In this document: positions 1-10,738 of the stretch, piece after piece | Position numbering within the stretch: position 1 is the stretch's first letter | Layout: each line of letters begins with the position of its first letter | NCBI GenBank assembly: GCA_017607445.1 | Contig: JAEVHH010000002.1 | Coordinates: 7,904,001-7,968,000 of the forward strand | DNA length: 64,000 nucleotides | Direction of reading: 5' to 3' | Origin: Histoplasma ohiense | Lineage: Eukaryota > Ascomycota > Eurotiomycetes > Onygenales > Ajellomycetaceae | Translations under genes and position numbers: made by a program | Notes under the pieces: generated by a model | What the model saw: the letters and a program-made list of their open reading frames with translations, nothing else | What the model was told of the DNA's origin: nothing | Databases searched by the model: none

Positions 1-1321
1 TTGAGTCCTTCAAGTTCTTCATGTCTTTCACATCAGGTTTTGAGTCAGACTTGGTGTTTTTGAATTCATCTTTGAATCATTTGAAACACAAATCAATGAT
101 ATGTCCTGATTGCTTGCAATAATGGCAATATTTCAATCAGATGAAGTCATCAGACTTTGTAGTGTCATTTCATCTGCATTTGTTTTGTGATCTATTATCA
201 GCATTATTTCTGTTGTTAAAGCTTTGAGTGGGGTTTTTGAAATTTGATTTCTCTTTAAGCTTCTTCCATCTCTCTGACAGATTCGATTCTGCCATTGCAA
301 GTTTATGTAGAGTGGCATCATAGCTTAACTCTTCCAATTTGATTGCATATTTGTTGAATTCTCAGTGAATGGAAGGTAGAACTTTCATATAGAGGTGTGA
401 TTTTCAATGATATTCACTATAAGAATGCTGCAGATGCTCTTCAATTGATTGTAAGTATGAAGCAAATTGTTGAACTATCTGATCTTCTTGTTGCTCTGTT
501 TTTCAGTACTGTCTATCAGCATCTCAGAAACTTCTATCTGAATCAGTGACTTGACATTACATCCAACTAACAAATTCTTCCCATGGTGGCAAAGTTCATA
601 TATCATGTGTATGTTGATACCAACATTGTTGCATCTCAACATTGAAATAAGTAACAGCTTTGATGATCTTTCAATGGTCATGTTCATTGTAGTAATTAAG
701 ATCACTGGTATGGAAAGCAATAGCAGCTGTAACAAAGTTTTCAAATTCTTTCATACTTTGATTTTGAAACTTTTCCACATCTCTTCAAGAAGAGTGACTG
801 CTCATGCTGAGATCTCAAAGTTCTAATTGCCAAAGTGATACTCAACTACATCTCCCACTGACAGTAGTCACAGCACTTTTCACTAAGATGTTGAATGCTT
901 GTAGTGTGGCTTCTGATGATCTGAGAATACTTGTGATGTTATCACAGTTATCATTCACACTAGTTGCATCTCTACTGTGGTTCAGATGCACTTCTAGTGT
1001 ATTTTGAGTGACTGAAATTGTTTCATTCAATTCTTGTAGTAAAGTGTTGCACTGCTGTTGAAGTTCTCACAATTCTTTCTCAGTCTGTAATTTTTTGATT
1101 CTTCTGATCACAGTTATCTTCTCAGTCTCAATTGTACTGAGATCTTCAGAAGAGATATTCTCTTCTGAACTATACTCAGAGTTCAATTTCATAGAAAAAG
1201 ATAATGCTTGTTGCACACTTTCAGTGGCAGAAGTGTGTGTTTCACAGTTTTCTTCTATGATGTTTGCTGCTTCAGATTCAGTGGTAGCATGAGTACAGCA
1301 GATGCTGTGGGTAGAGATCAT
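1..1321 (-). pseudogene. gag of LTR retrotransposon family E, partial
   Basis: This is the capsid/nucleocapsid polyprotein of an LTR element, running off the left edge of the window. The N-terminal part (about 1,067-1,321) is acidic and coiled-coil-like. The middle resembles a retrotransposon gag capsid region. A CX2CX4HX4C zinc knuckle (CHYC...H...C) lies at about 87-128. The frame is interrupted, mostly by TGA. The element's 5' LTR (1,369-1,634) lies just upstream on the same strand, so this is the first gene of the element. I recognise the architecture but not the exact clade; Ty3/gypsy-like is my inference. pol would lie to the left of the window. Confidence 0.6.
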
Positions 1322-1368
1322 GACTATTACTCAACAGACTGTCTCTTGAAGATTGAGCAATTAGAAAC

Positions 1369-1634
1369 TGTGAGATGTAGTGACAGTGTGAAGAGTAACA
1401 GTAGAAGATAGTTTATAGCATAGCAGAGATAATAGTAATATATTGTAGAGTAATATAGTATAGTAGCATAATGTAGTGTAGCTAATCGCTAAGGAAGAAA
1501 AGAAAGAGAAAGAAGATGTGCGAAATACATACATCGATATATATATACATATAGAAATAGCAGTAGCGAGAGTATAATGGAAAGAGGTAAGAATAAGCGA
1601 AGATAATAAGGAAATAATAAACGAGTGCATTACA
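1369..1634 (-). repeat. 5' LTR of family E
   Basis: On the minus strand the block starts TGTAATGCACTCG and ends CATCTCACA (TG...CA), directly upstream of the gag remnant. It interrupts the RT region of gypsy2 copy A, which resumes at 1,635. Related sequence occurs at 17,643-17,664 plus 18,695-18,845 and, in the other orientation, from 18,846. The 3' partner is outside the window, so no target duplication can be checked. Confidence 0.65.
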
Positions 1635-3121
1635 GTTCATTGAAATACAGCGTCTTTCCAGGTCAGATCTGTCAGTGATTGTACAATATTGGAGAAGGCT
1701 TTGATGAATCTTTGATAGAAGTTGACAAATTCTAAAAAGCTTCTAGTCTCTTTTATCAAGACTGATGCCTCTCAGTTGAGGATTGCTTTCATCTTCTTAG
1801 AATTCATGCATACATCTTTTTCAGCTTCAATGATGAATTCTAGATAGATTATAGACTTGATCTCAAAGTTGCATTTGTCAATGTCCACTTACAGTTCAGC
1901 TTTTCATAGATGATCAAGCACTTGTCATACATATTTATGATACTCAGTGAGTGATTCATCAGTGAAGATCAAGATATCATTCATGTACACTGAGATGATC
2001 TCATCAAGCAGATCTCATAGAGCTCAGTTAATGTATTTCTGAAACATACTCAAAGCATTCACTAATTCAAAGAGAGTCACTGTCCATTTGTATAATCTGT
2101 AATATGTACAAAAGACAGTTAGCCATTCATCATCTTCATTAATTCTTATCTTGTATAAGGCTGCAGAGATGTCAAGTTTTGTAAATCATTTTGCTTTTTC
2201 TATTCATTCAAGCATTTCATTGATGAGTGAGAGAGAGTATTGATTCTTTCACATAATCTTGTTGAGTTCTTGATAGTTGACACAGAATTGTAAGTCTTCT
2301 TCTGATTTCTTTGCAAACAGTACAGATGCTGCAGTGGATGAGTTGCTAACATGAATGAAGTCTTTGTCTAGTAATTTATTGAGCATTTTTCATAGAATGA
2401 GAAGCTTGTTATGTGATATGCTGTAGAGAGAATCTCAGAGTGATTGTGAATTATTATCATCTTCTTTGATGAGCTCAATTGTATGATCTATATCAGGTTT
2501 TTGATGAGAGGAAAGCTTTTCAGCTTCTTTCTCATTGAACATATCTGTGAAGTCTTTGTACAATTTGAGTAGTTTCTTGTATGATTTCTTGAGATCTTTG
2601 AGTTCTAACTTTTCTAACATTTTCTTGATATCTGTCATGCTAGCAGTGAACACTTGGATGTTCTTCTTCTCATGTGCTTGGTGGATTAGTAGTTTGTATG
2701 CTTTCACTGATATCTGAGTGAGATCAGTGGTTCTATTGACATTCTTCTTGTAAACACAGTTGTCTTCTGGAAAAATAAGGCAGTGATTGTATATGTTCAA
2801 CAAGGTTTCAAATTCTGTGAGTCATGATAGACTGAGCATTAGATTGTACTCAAGGTTTTGTATTTTGTATATGTATATATTCTTTTTCTCATGTCCTTCT
2901 ATATTGACATTAAATCTTACTATGTTGTAGGAGGCAGATTCTCTGAGGCTGTCAAATTCACTGAGTTTATATGATTTGAGAAAGAGAATATACTGAAGCT
3001 TATGCTTCTTGATCAGCTGAATGTCTATAAGAGCATAGTGAAGAAAACCACTGTCTATCATTGCTTGTATGTTGACTAAGCTATTTACAATGACAGAGAT
3101 CATGATTGTGTCTGCTTGCAT
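1635..3121 (-). pseudogene. gypsy2-A protease and reverse transcriptase, broken
   Basis: The protease begins near 3,121 with an aspartic-protease-like DSG at about 3,060. The RT follows in 2,803-1,635 with a recognisable FTKLDIS motif (family: FTKLDLR). Near 1,980 the catalytic YxDD is YMND, so one catalytic aspartate has become asparagine, a G-to-A change. Several in-frame TGA codons are present. The RT is cut at 1,635 by the family E LTR. It cannot encode an active enzyme as it stands. Family membership is inferred from motifs and from collinearity with copy B. Confidence 0.7.
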
Positions 3122-3199
3122 CTTCTGCTTGAATCTTCAGCTAGCTTTTTGCTTCTTGAGTTTTTGTCTGTATTTTAGAGTGAGAGCTCATCTTTTCTC

Positions 3200-4230
3200 T
3201 GTTCTTGTCTATCCACAGATGATGCAGTGTTCATGTGTGTGGAGGGTTTACTCAGAGTGATTGCATTTGAACATTGATTTGTGAAGTGCTCTGACTTGTC
3301 ACAGCATATGCAGATTTCTCTGATAATTCAGTCAGCAGTGTTCTTCTCTGAGATGTTGGAAATCCTTGAGCAGCTTGCATTCATGTGTGGGACTCAGTTC
3401 ATTGATTCTGATTCAGAGATGAGGGACACTGCAGAGTAGTTTGAAGTGTATGTATTTGTTCAGCAGAATTCTCTGCAATTTTGAAGCATACAGAACTGAG
3501 ACAGATCATTGTTCAACAGATGAAGATCAGTGCAGAATTCACTATATATTGAGAGCTTCAAACACTCTACACTTCAGTTATGCAACTAAAAGTTCAAGTT
3601 CTTGAACAATATGTTGATTTTGATGATGTTATCTCAGTCTTATCCATCTGTTTCTAGAAGCTTGTGATTGAATTCAGAAAGATAAGTTGTCAACACAACA
3701 TTCATCTGATGAGTTTGATTAAGTCAGTCTAATGTCTTGGCTTGAAATGTAGAATTGAGAAAGAGAGAGTTGAGTTGTTGAAAGACTAGCTCTGACATAC
3801 ACTGATGATTCTGACAATGACTCATTCAGAGTTGAAATTTTGCTAACACATCATCATTCAATCTGCTATAAATATATCATGCTTGATTGAATAGCAAGTC
3901 TATTGCTCATTCATCAATGTTCAATTTGGCATTCATTTTTGACTTTCACATGAGATAGAGTGCTAGATCTCTCTCATATTTGTTGAGAATTGAGAGCTTC
4001 TCTCTTGAGAGCTTTTCATGAGACATGAGTGTAGAAGAAACAGTGAACACAGAAGTGTTTATCTCAGCAAGTCATTGTTGCAATTCAGTCATCTATAGCA
4101 TCTGCTGCTGAAGAATGCTTTGTAGATCTAAGTTATCATCCACTGTGTTCAGATGCAGTGAGTGTTTGTAGAATTGTTTGTAGTTCATTTCAATATCTAA
4201 AAACATATAATAATAAAAAAAAAAAAAAGA
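3200..4230 (-). pseudogene. gypsy2-A gag
   Basis: This is the gag polyprotein, collinear with the gag of gypsy2-B at 55.4-56.4 kb. The likely start is the ATG near 4,212 (MFLDIEMNYK), shared by both copies. A CX2CX4HX4C zinc knuckle (CICC...H...C) lies at about 3,260-3,312 near the C-terminus. Multiple in-frame TGA codons interrupt it. It lies between the LTR and the protease. A poly(A) tract precedes the start. The role (RNA packaging, capsid) is from family knowledge. Confidence 0.6.
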
Positions 4231-4565
4231 AATACTTGTAGACATTTGATTCTCTCACAGACACTATTCACAGTATTGCAGTGCTAAGCTTAATCAAGCT
4301 TCTTTGTGAACACTATTTGCAGTATTACAGTTTGTAGACACTCAGATTTCATAGAACACAGTTGATTATGTTTCAGACACTTAGATATGACAGTCTATAT
4401 AACTAACAATAAGAGCACTCAGACTCATGAGAAATCTCTTGTAATAACTAGACACTCAGATCTGTAAACAACACACTCAGATGTAAGAACTGATAACAAT
4501 GCACTCAGATGTAAGAACTAATAACAAGACATTCAGTTCTTAAACATAGAAGAATCAATTCATAA

Positions 4566-5098
4566 TGTAACAGATGTACTTCAATTAACAATTTAATACT
4601 ATTCTAATTACAGATTACAAATTGATTAAGAAAAAAAAGAGAAAAGAAATCAGAAGAAAAGATCATATAAAGAGGATTCTTATAGAGAAAAGTTCAGAGT
4701 GAAAGAATATCAGAAGCCACTTCACAGTGGAGTGTGAAGTGAAAGAACATTAAGAGATACATGTAAGAATCATTAGAAGCTACACAAGCATAGAACACAG
4801 AGTGAGAGAACATAAGAAGCTACACAGAAGAATTATTAGAGACTATATAAGTGTGAAACACAGAGTGAAAGAACATAAGAAGCTACACAGAAGAATTGTT
4901 AGAGACTATACAAGTGCAGAGCACAGAGTGGAAGAATATTAAGAGCTATATAAAAGAATTGTTAGAAACTACACAAGTGTGGAGCACAGAGTGGAAGAAC
5001 ATCGAGGGTTATACAAGGTCACAACAGCCAGAAACAAGCAGATGCAGGAGGGGAGTTGATTGTGTAAGTTAATTACTAACAGATGCTAACTCATCACA
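4566..5098 (-). repeat. gypsy2-A 5' LTR with internal tandem repeats
   Basis: Minus-strand start TGTGATGAGTTAGC, end CTGTTACA; 533 bp, against 534 bp for both gypsy2-B LTRs. About half of it (roughly 4,740-5,030) is a degenerate tandem array of about 63 bp per unit, built on AGAAGCTACACA and AATTGTTAGAGACTA. On the plus side the LTR abuts a hAT-like element. Confidence 0.8.
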
Positions 5099-5413
5099 GT
5101 TTGATTTGATTTGATTTGGTCTCAGTCCATTTCTTGGCGTGATTTTCAGTGAGACCAGAATCAGAATGAGAGTGTAAAGTGACTAGAATTATTAGAACAT
5201 GAGTGAAATGAGACTAATAAATCTTGATATTTCATGTAAAGTGACTGACTATCAAAAATAAGAACATGATCTGAGACTGACTATGATTTTGACTGAGGTT
5301 TGATCCCATTCTGATGATTATATAATACATATCTTAGATATCAATCTGATGATATGATTGGTGGAGATATCGCCTCTATCTAGTGCTGCCAATCTATCTA
5401 TTGCTGCAAGCTA

Positions 5414-7737
5414 ACGTGACTCACCACCCAACGAACTCATCCACTCAACGAACTTCAAAAAGCACTCTATAGAGCCGTTAATTTTCAACTGTAGCACAAC
5501 AACACAAGAAGATATTAATATTATTTATTAAAGATTAAAACTATATGTAGAATACATCATATAAATATATATGATTAATTCAGAGAATGATTGCTTGGCC
5601 TAATAATCCGCCTGGAATGTGAAACTCGTGGTTTTGAAATGGTTGAATTGGATCACAGTGTAGAAGGTTTCAGAGAAGGAATATCATTTGATTTCACTGA
5701 GAGAGTCTGTATACAGTATTTATTACTGTTTTTAGAAGATTGTATAAAGCTTCTATAATGTTTTGAACCCACTGTTGATCTTCTTGTAGGCCTCTTTGAG
5801 ATCTCTGTGAGTGTCTTCTTTGTCAACTGTGTTTCATGATATTTAGCAGTATATTCTTTCTTCTCTTTTTGCAGTTGAAGCTTCTGTTCATCTCACTGTT
5901 GCTTCTCTATACAACATTTAGCTGCAGCTGCAGCTTTGGCCTTCTCACAGCATTGAGCAGCTTCTAAATGTTTCTTCTCATGTTGTTCCTTCCACTTCAT
6001 GAGCTCTGTCTGCTTTTGCTCACAAAGAATTGTTCATTGAAACTTCATATTCTTCTTGTATGTCTGATCATTGATTTTTGCAGTTTCATTAGCCTCTGCT
6101 TGCTCTCTTGCAGTCTGCACCTTTGTGGGAGAAAAGAATTGAGCAAGTGAGGGATTTGATGAATTAAGCAATCTCATACACTTACTCTGTTTGTGTTGTC
6201 TTCTCTCATTATTTAGAGCAGTCTGAAGATTCTTATTCTCTATTAAGAGAACCTCTCTGTCCAGAGCAATATTCTCCCCAGCACAGAGAATTTTTTTAAT
6301 ATCAACTGAAAGTCAGCAGTGATGTTGACTTGCCTGCTTTATCAGATCTTGAAAAGCTTATATAGATGTAGATGTACACTGCTGAAGCAGTTCTGGGGGT
6401 GTAAGTGAATGTGGTTGAATCTTTTTGAGAATGTGAGCAGGATCTATAGAATGTATGCCAGTGGCCATGAAGACAGATTTGATATTTTTCACAGTTGTAG
6501 AGGTTTTCCATGCAGCATGAAATAATCACCAAAAATCTTGCTTTGTAGTCTGAATAAAGCCATAGTCAGAACATGTATAGGAATCTAGTTGATCTGAATA
6601 TGCCTTTGCAAATGAGCCAAATATTCCAACATCTAGCAGCTGTAAACAGTGTGTAGAGTGGGGAGGAAGAATAGCAAGCAAAATTCAATTCTGATCCACA
6701 TAATCAATGAATGCCATATTTATATGAGATGAATGGTCATCTAATATAAGCAGACAGTAATGATTTCTTGCTTTTTGCTTTGTATAAGAATCAAACATCT
6801 GTTTCAGCCAGGTTAACCCATATTCATCATTACTCCATCCATTTTCTGAAGCAGCAAAGTATGTCTGATTCTTTTTAGAATCAAATTCTTCAAGTCATGT
6901 ATCTTGCATATCTCTTGATTCTCTGTGATAAATGAGTGCAGGTGGAATTGTAGTTCCATCTGCACAAATACTGACAAGCAGAGAAATGAATTCTCTACTG
7001 TCATTCTGCACTGCTTCAATTGTATGCTTCCATTTGAGAGCTTCTATAGAAACAATTCACTTGAGGGTATGAAGGAGGCCAAGAAGAAAGCCTTTTTCAT
7101 TGAAATTGTAGATGTTCTGAGAGAGAATATTATACTGCTTGATCTTCTCCTGCAACTATTCAATAGAAGTCAGCAAAAAGCTCATGAAATTGCATGTGAA
7201 AAGAAGCAAAAAAACTGCAATTACAAGAGTAAAGAAGTATTCAAAATAGTAGCTATTATCTGTCTGCTTTCTCTTTTGATTCAGAGCACAAAGATAGATG
7301 CTCTTGATCTTTGCTTTATGTCACTCACAAAAGTGAGACATCCAGTTGATTTCTACTTGCATTTTGGTGATCTCAAATACAAAATTGCACAGTATTTGAG
7401 GTGTCACAGGGAAGCTGTGATCGGATAACTGATTAATATGAAATAGGAGGTGTTGTTCTTCAGTATTTGTGAGATTCTGACAGTAGATTGATGTTGCCTC
7501 TGTTCTGGAGATCTGTTGACCTTTGAACCACTGCATCAAGATAATGTGATTGATTCCGAATTCCTTTGCAACCTCAGCATATTTAGGAATCAATTGTTGA
7601 TTCAATTGAGTGATCGCTTGTTCTATAATTGCTTCGTTGGGTGGCATGGTGGGTGGTTGAAGTTGAAGAGTTGCAGGGATTCATGGAAAAAATAGGAGTT
7701 CGTTGGGTGGATGAGTTCGTTGGGTGGTGAGTCACAT
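5414..7737 (-). mobile_element. Fot1/pogo-type Tc1-mariner transposon
   Basis: A 2,324-bp element with long TIRs, starting ACGTGACTCACCACCCAACG on the left with a nearly perfect inverted copy ending at 7,737. It is flanked by TA on both sides (5,412-5,413 and 7,738-7,739), the usual pogo/Tc1 target duplication. The TIR carries a direct sub-repeat, AACGAACT(C/T). It is inserted inside the satellite of hAT-like copy a, so it is younger than that element. It carries one gene on the minus strand. Confidence 0.92.
5575..7647 (-). pseudogene. pogo/Fot1 transposase, frame intact but stop-riddled
   Basis: One frame of 691 codons runs from ATG 7,647 to a TAA at 5,575-5,577 with no frameshift, but I count about eleven in-frame TGA codons and one TAA. 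Order: N-terminal CENP-B/HTH DNA-binding region (residues about 1-110), then a DDE_1 catalytic domain (about 190-430) with CADGT, a LILDDHSSH block (family: DGHGSH) and LPPHSTH, then a lysine/glutamine-rich coiled tail. Comparison with the family puts several TGAs at arginine positions (CERH, LKRI; CGA to TGA) and one at a tryptophan (QDTW). Neighbouring R-to-C and P-to-L changes also fit CpG loss. It would cut and paste the element; this copy is very probably dead. Confidence 0.85.
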
Positions 7738-7739
7738 TA

Positions 7740-8440
7740 TCCCTCGCTGCTAAGCTATCCCTTGCTGCTAAGCTATCGCCGCTGCCAACCTATCTATTGC
7801 TGCAAGCTATCCCTCGCTGCTAAGCTATCCCTCGCTGCTAAGCTATCGCCGCTGCCAATCTATCTATTGCTGCTAATCTATCACTGCTGTCAATCTATCT
7901 ATCACTGCTAATCTATCTATCGCTGCTAATCTATCGCCGCTGCCAATCTATCCCTCACTGCTAAGCTATCCCTCGCTGCTAAGCTATCACTGCCAATCTA
8001 TCGCTGCTAATCTATCGCTGCCAACCTATCTACCGCGGCGAATCTATCTATCGCTGCCAATTTATCTACCACTGCCAATCTATCTATCGCTGCCAATCTA
8101 TTGCTGCTAATCTATCGCTGCTAATCTATCGCTGCTGCCAATCTATCTATCGCTGCTAATCTATCGCCGCTGCCAATCTATCCCTCGCTGCTAAGCTATC
8201 CCTCACTGCTAAGCTATCACTGCCAATCTATCGCTGCTAATCTATCGCTGCCAACCTATCTACCGCGGCGAATCTATCTATCGCTGCCAATTTATCTACC
8301 ACTGCCAATCTATCTATCGCTGCCAATCTATCGCTGCTAATCTATCGCTGCTAATCTATCGCTGCTAATCTATCGCTGCTAATCTATCACTGCTAATCTA
8401 TCGCTGCCAACCTATCTACCGCGGCGAATCTATCTATCAC
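7740..8440 (+). repeat. CTATCGCTGCTAAT satellite inside hAT-like copy a
   Basis: A variable tandem array of 13-18 bp units (CTATCGCTGCTAAT, GCTATCCCTCGCTGCTAA, CTATCTACCGCGGCGAAT). It keeps many CpGs, although it is repeated in every hAT-like copy of the window. Open frames through it translate to low-complexity Leu/Ser/Tyr/Pro repeats and are not genes. Confidence 0.9.
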
Positions 8441-8552
8441 TATCATTACTAGTTCAAAATAGAACTAGAGCATAAACACACTAAACTTCTTTTGATAGGT
8501 AATGATTTTTGGTAACGCTCATAGCATTATATCATCTATATAGGGTAAATCA

Positions 8553-8599
8553 TGGTCCCATTTGGTCCCATTTTAACAAAATGGGACCAAATGGGACCA
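8553..8599. repeat. Perfect 22-bp inverted repeat (hairpin), 3-nt loop
   Basis: TGGTCCCATTTGGTCCC plus a T-tract, loop AAC, then the exact complement. It contains two TGGTCCCATTT half-repeats per arm. Degraded versions sit at the same place in the copies at 18.48 kb and 31.42 kb, and part of it lies near 33.56 kb. Confidence 0.9.
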
Positions 8600-8768
8600 G
8601 AATCAGTAATTTATAAGAAGAACATGACCTGGGACTAGATTTATAATATAAACAGTGTAAAGTGACTAATTTAATAAACACTATATGGGACCAGGACTAA
8701 GAAATTTGATAATGGGACTGGAGAAATATTTAGTCCCAGTCCCATGCATGGTCACATGGCCAGTCTAG

Positions 8769-9940
8769 ATATCTACAGCAATTGGTTGTGAGAATAGATA
8801 CAGTTCAGTGATATCTTGATACAATGAACATCTACAAACAACATGCCAGCAGACAGATTGATCAAGTCATTATCACAATAGAGACAAAAAGAATTTATCA
8901 AACAGATAGAATTGATTGATATAACTGATCTTATCAATAAAATAACAAAATAAAATATAAAATCTCAATGAGTTTGAATGAAAGAAGTTCAACATTTTTA
9001 TATATGTTCTTTATCTATTTCTTTTCATTTTATTAATCATCATATCTTCTACACATCGGTTCAACCGGTTCAATTGGTACAAACGGTACAATTGATACAA
9101 TCGGTTCAATTGATTCAATCAGTTCAACTGATGCAAATGATTCAATCAGTATGATTGACTCATATGTTTCAACTGACTGTGGTGTAATCAGTACAGTCTG
9201 TATGCTGACTCAGTTGATATGCTTCTGACTGTCAGCACAGTATCTATACACACTCTGCTTTGCTTTTTTTCATTGATTTTGATCTCTATTGACTTAAGCA
9301 TTCTTCTTTTTTTTTTTCATTGCTCTCTCTGTCTCTCTTCACTTCTTTTCTCTCACAATCTTCTTCAGTGCTCTCTTCTCTCTCTTTCTCTGAATTTATG
9401 CTGGATTATATGACTGTAAGATGTTACAGATGACACAGTCTTTTCTTCACTCTTCTTTTTATTTTTTTTTTCAGAATATATTTTTTTTTTTCTTTTATCT
9501 ATCTCATCTATCTTTCTTCTATTGTTAGAAGTATAGACAGTTCTCAGATCAATTGAAGAAGTTATCTCTCTCTGTTCACTATAAAATCTTTCAGATATAA
9601 CAGCAGCAGTTCTCTTGAGAACCACACTATAGCTTCATCATGAATGATCATATATTAAATCAGAAGTGAATACACAGCTCAGAAAAATCCTTTTCAATGA
9701 GCTGAGTCTTTTCAAGAGTTGTCATCTGAATTCTATTTTCTCTCTCTCTGTGTATATAGAAATCTCTTCAGTGTAGCATATCTTCATACTCTTTGAAAGA
9801 CTTCTGAAACACAGATGCTGTCTGTGTTTTCTCTGAGATGTTAAATCAATATAAACAAACAAACAAATATCTTCTACATTATTTTCTATTCTGATAATTT
9901 TTCCAGCTTCATTACTGATGTTATTCCGCTGAAGAGGGTA
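8769..9940. other. Unassigned remnant upstream of family C LTR
   Basis: AT-rich sequence with low-complexity pyrimidine tracts (9,280-9,520) and no gene I can support. It ends in a purine tract (GAAGAGGG) abutting the family C LTR at 9,941, so it is probably the 3' end of that element. A 9-bp tandem repeat lies at 9,056-9,180 (listed separately). Confidence 0.4.
9056..9180 (-). repeat. 9-bp tandem repeat, Glu-Pro/Ser tripeptide on minus strand
   Basis: Units of the type CGGTTCAAT are repeated about 13 times with drift. On the minus strand they keep a frame encoding Ile/Val-Glu-Pro/Ser tripeptides that ends at a TAA near 9,030. This could be the repeat tail of the family C polyprotein. It is not recognised as a known domain. 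Confidence 0.55.
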
Positions 9941-10259
9941 TGTGAGAAATGATCTATCATATCAAACATTGTGAGAAAAAATCTATCATATCAAGTGTTG
10001 TGAGAAAGAATCTATCATATCAAGCATTGTAAGAAATGATCTATTATATCAAGCAATGATTTTATTCTATCTCAATTTTGAAAACTGAATCACTGCTCTG
10101 ATGTATATCAGCACTGCTCTCATCATATGTTCAAGCATTCTCTTTCTTATAAATACTGCCTGGTTATCATGTAATTATTGGAGTTAGAATGATCAATTCA
10201 ATTTACTTATTCAATATTCAGTATTTGAGTCAATATTCAGACTTTATACAGTTTTGATA
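9941..10259 (+). repeat. 3' LTR of family C
   Basis: Starts TGTGAGAAATG directly after a GAAGAGGG polypurine tract and ends at TTTTGATA, probably a mutated CA terminus. A shorter relative lies at 33,096-33,280 (minus), where the ends read TGTCCGAGATG and TTCCGACA. Internal GAAAGAATCTATCATATCAA units occur three to four times. It is followed by a reversed hAT-like fragment. Confidence 0.6.
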
Positions 10260-10362
10260 CATAGTCAGTCCCAGATCATATTCTTATTTTTGATAGTCAG
10301 TCACTTTATATAAAATATCAAAATTTATTAGTCTCATTTCATTCATGTTCTAATAATTCTAG
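10260..10362 (-). mobile_element. hAT-like element copy e, inner fragment
   Basis: A reversed fragment (GACTGACTATG...AATTATTAGAACATGAG) that continues at 17,524-17,642 beyond gypsy1-A, where its TIR (TAGACTGATCAG on the minus strand) ends. The TCTAG at 10,358-10,362 is repeated at 17,524-17,528 as the gypsy1 target duplication. Confidence 0.8.
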
Positions 10363-10633
10363 TGTAATAGGCGCAACGGAGATATCTATATTAGAAAATA
10401 GCTATGTGGCGATAGAAGAACACAGAACACGCCAGAATTAATGAGGAGGGACATAGCACACAGCATTATAGATGGCTGTAGCACATAGTGGTCGCCTATA
10501 TAATGCTCACTGATATCTGTAGATATTAGAAGATCAGTGATTAGCTTTGAATAATAGAGATTGCTATCTTCTTAACATTCTATATGTGTACTTCACACTA
10601 CTCTCATAATCATACCTACAATCATCTCTTACA
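10363..10633 (+). repeat. gypsy1-A 5' LTR
   Basis: 271 bp, TGTAATAGGCGCAACGG...TCTCTTACA, matching in length the LTRs of copies B and C. It retains CpGs at its start. The TATATAA-like stretch near 10,495-10,505 could serve as a promoter; that is inference only. Confidence 0.9.
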
Positions 10634-10738
10634 ATTCTAATCACTCTAAACTTTATTTGAGTGGTCTGTTGTTACACACATCTACAATAAAGCATGCAAT
10701 GTTAGTTAAAACATGCAACATTAGTTAAAACACACAAG

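Larger units (their letters stand above)
1635..5098 (-). mobile_element. Ty3/gypsy element 'gypsy2' copy A, 5' portion
   Basis: The order on the minus strand is 5' LTR, gag, protease and RT, and then the element is cut by the family E insertion at 1,634. It is collinear with gypsy2 copy B at 53.8-57.3 kb. Differences between the copies are mostly transitions, many of them CA/TG pairs that imply lost CpG. Its LTR lies inside a hAT-like element that resumes at 5,099. The remainder must lie left of the window. Confidence 0.8.
5099..8768 (+). mobile_element. hAT-like satellite-bearing TIR element, copy a
   Basis: This is a non-autonomous DNA transposon. The 5' TIR is lost at the gypsy2-A LTR. 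The 3' terminus ends ...ACATGGCCAGTCTA at 8,768. Shared landmarks with the other copies are GGTCTCAGTCCATTTC, a satellite of CTATCGCTGCTAAT-like units (7,740-8,440), a perfect hairpin at 8,553-8,599 and the TIR. A pogo element sits in the satellite at 5,414-7,737. Copies b and c have 8-bp target duplications, which is the basis for calling it hAT-like; no transposase is encoded. Confidence 0.75.

Noticed and set aside
6925..7428. Plus-strand frame of 167 codons
   Set aside because: It is the shadow of the pogo transposase, whose DDE-domain motifs lie on the minus strand.
7740..8440. CRISPR-like array
   Set aside because: Units are contiguous and variable with no spacers; this is a satellite inside a eukaryotic transposon.
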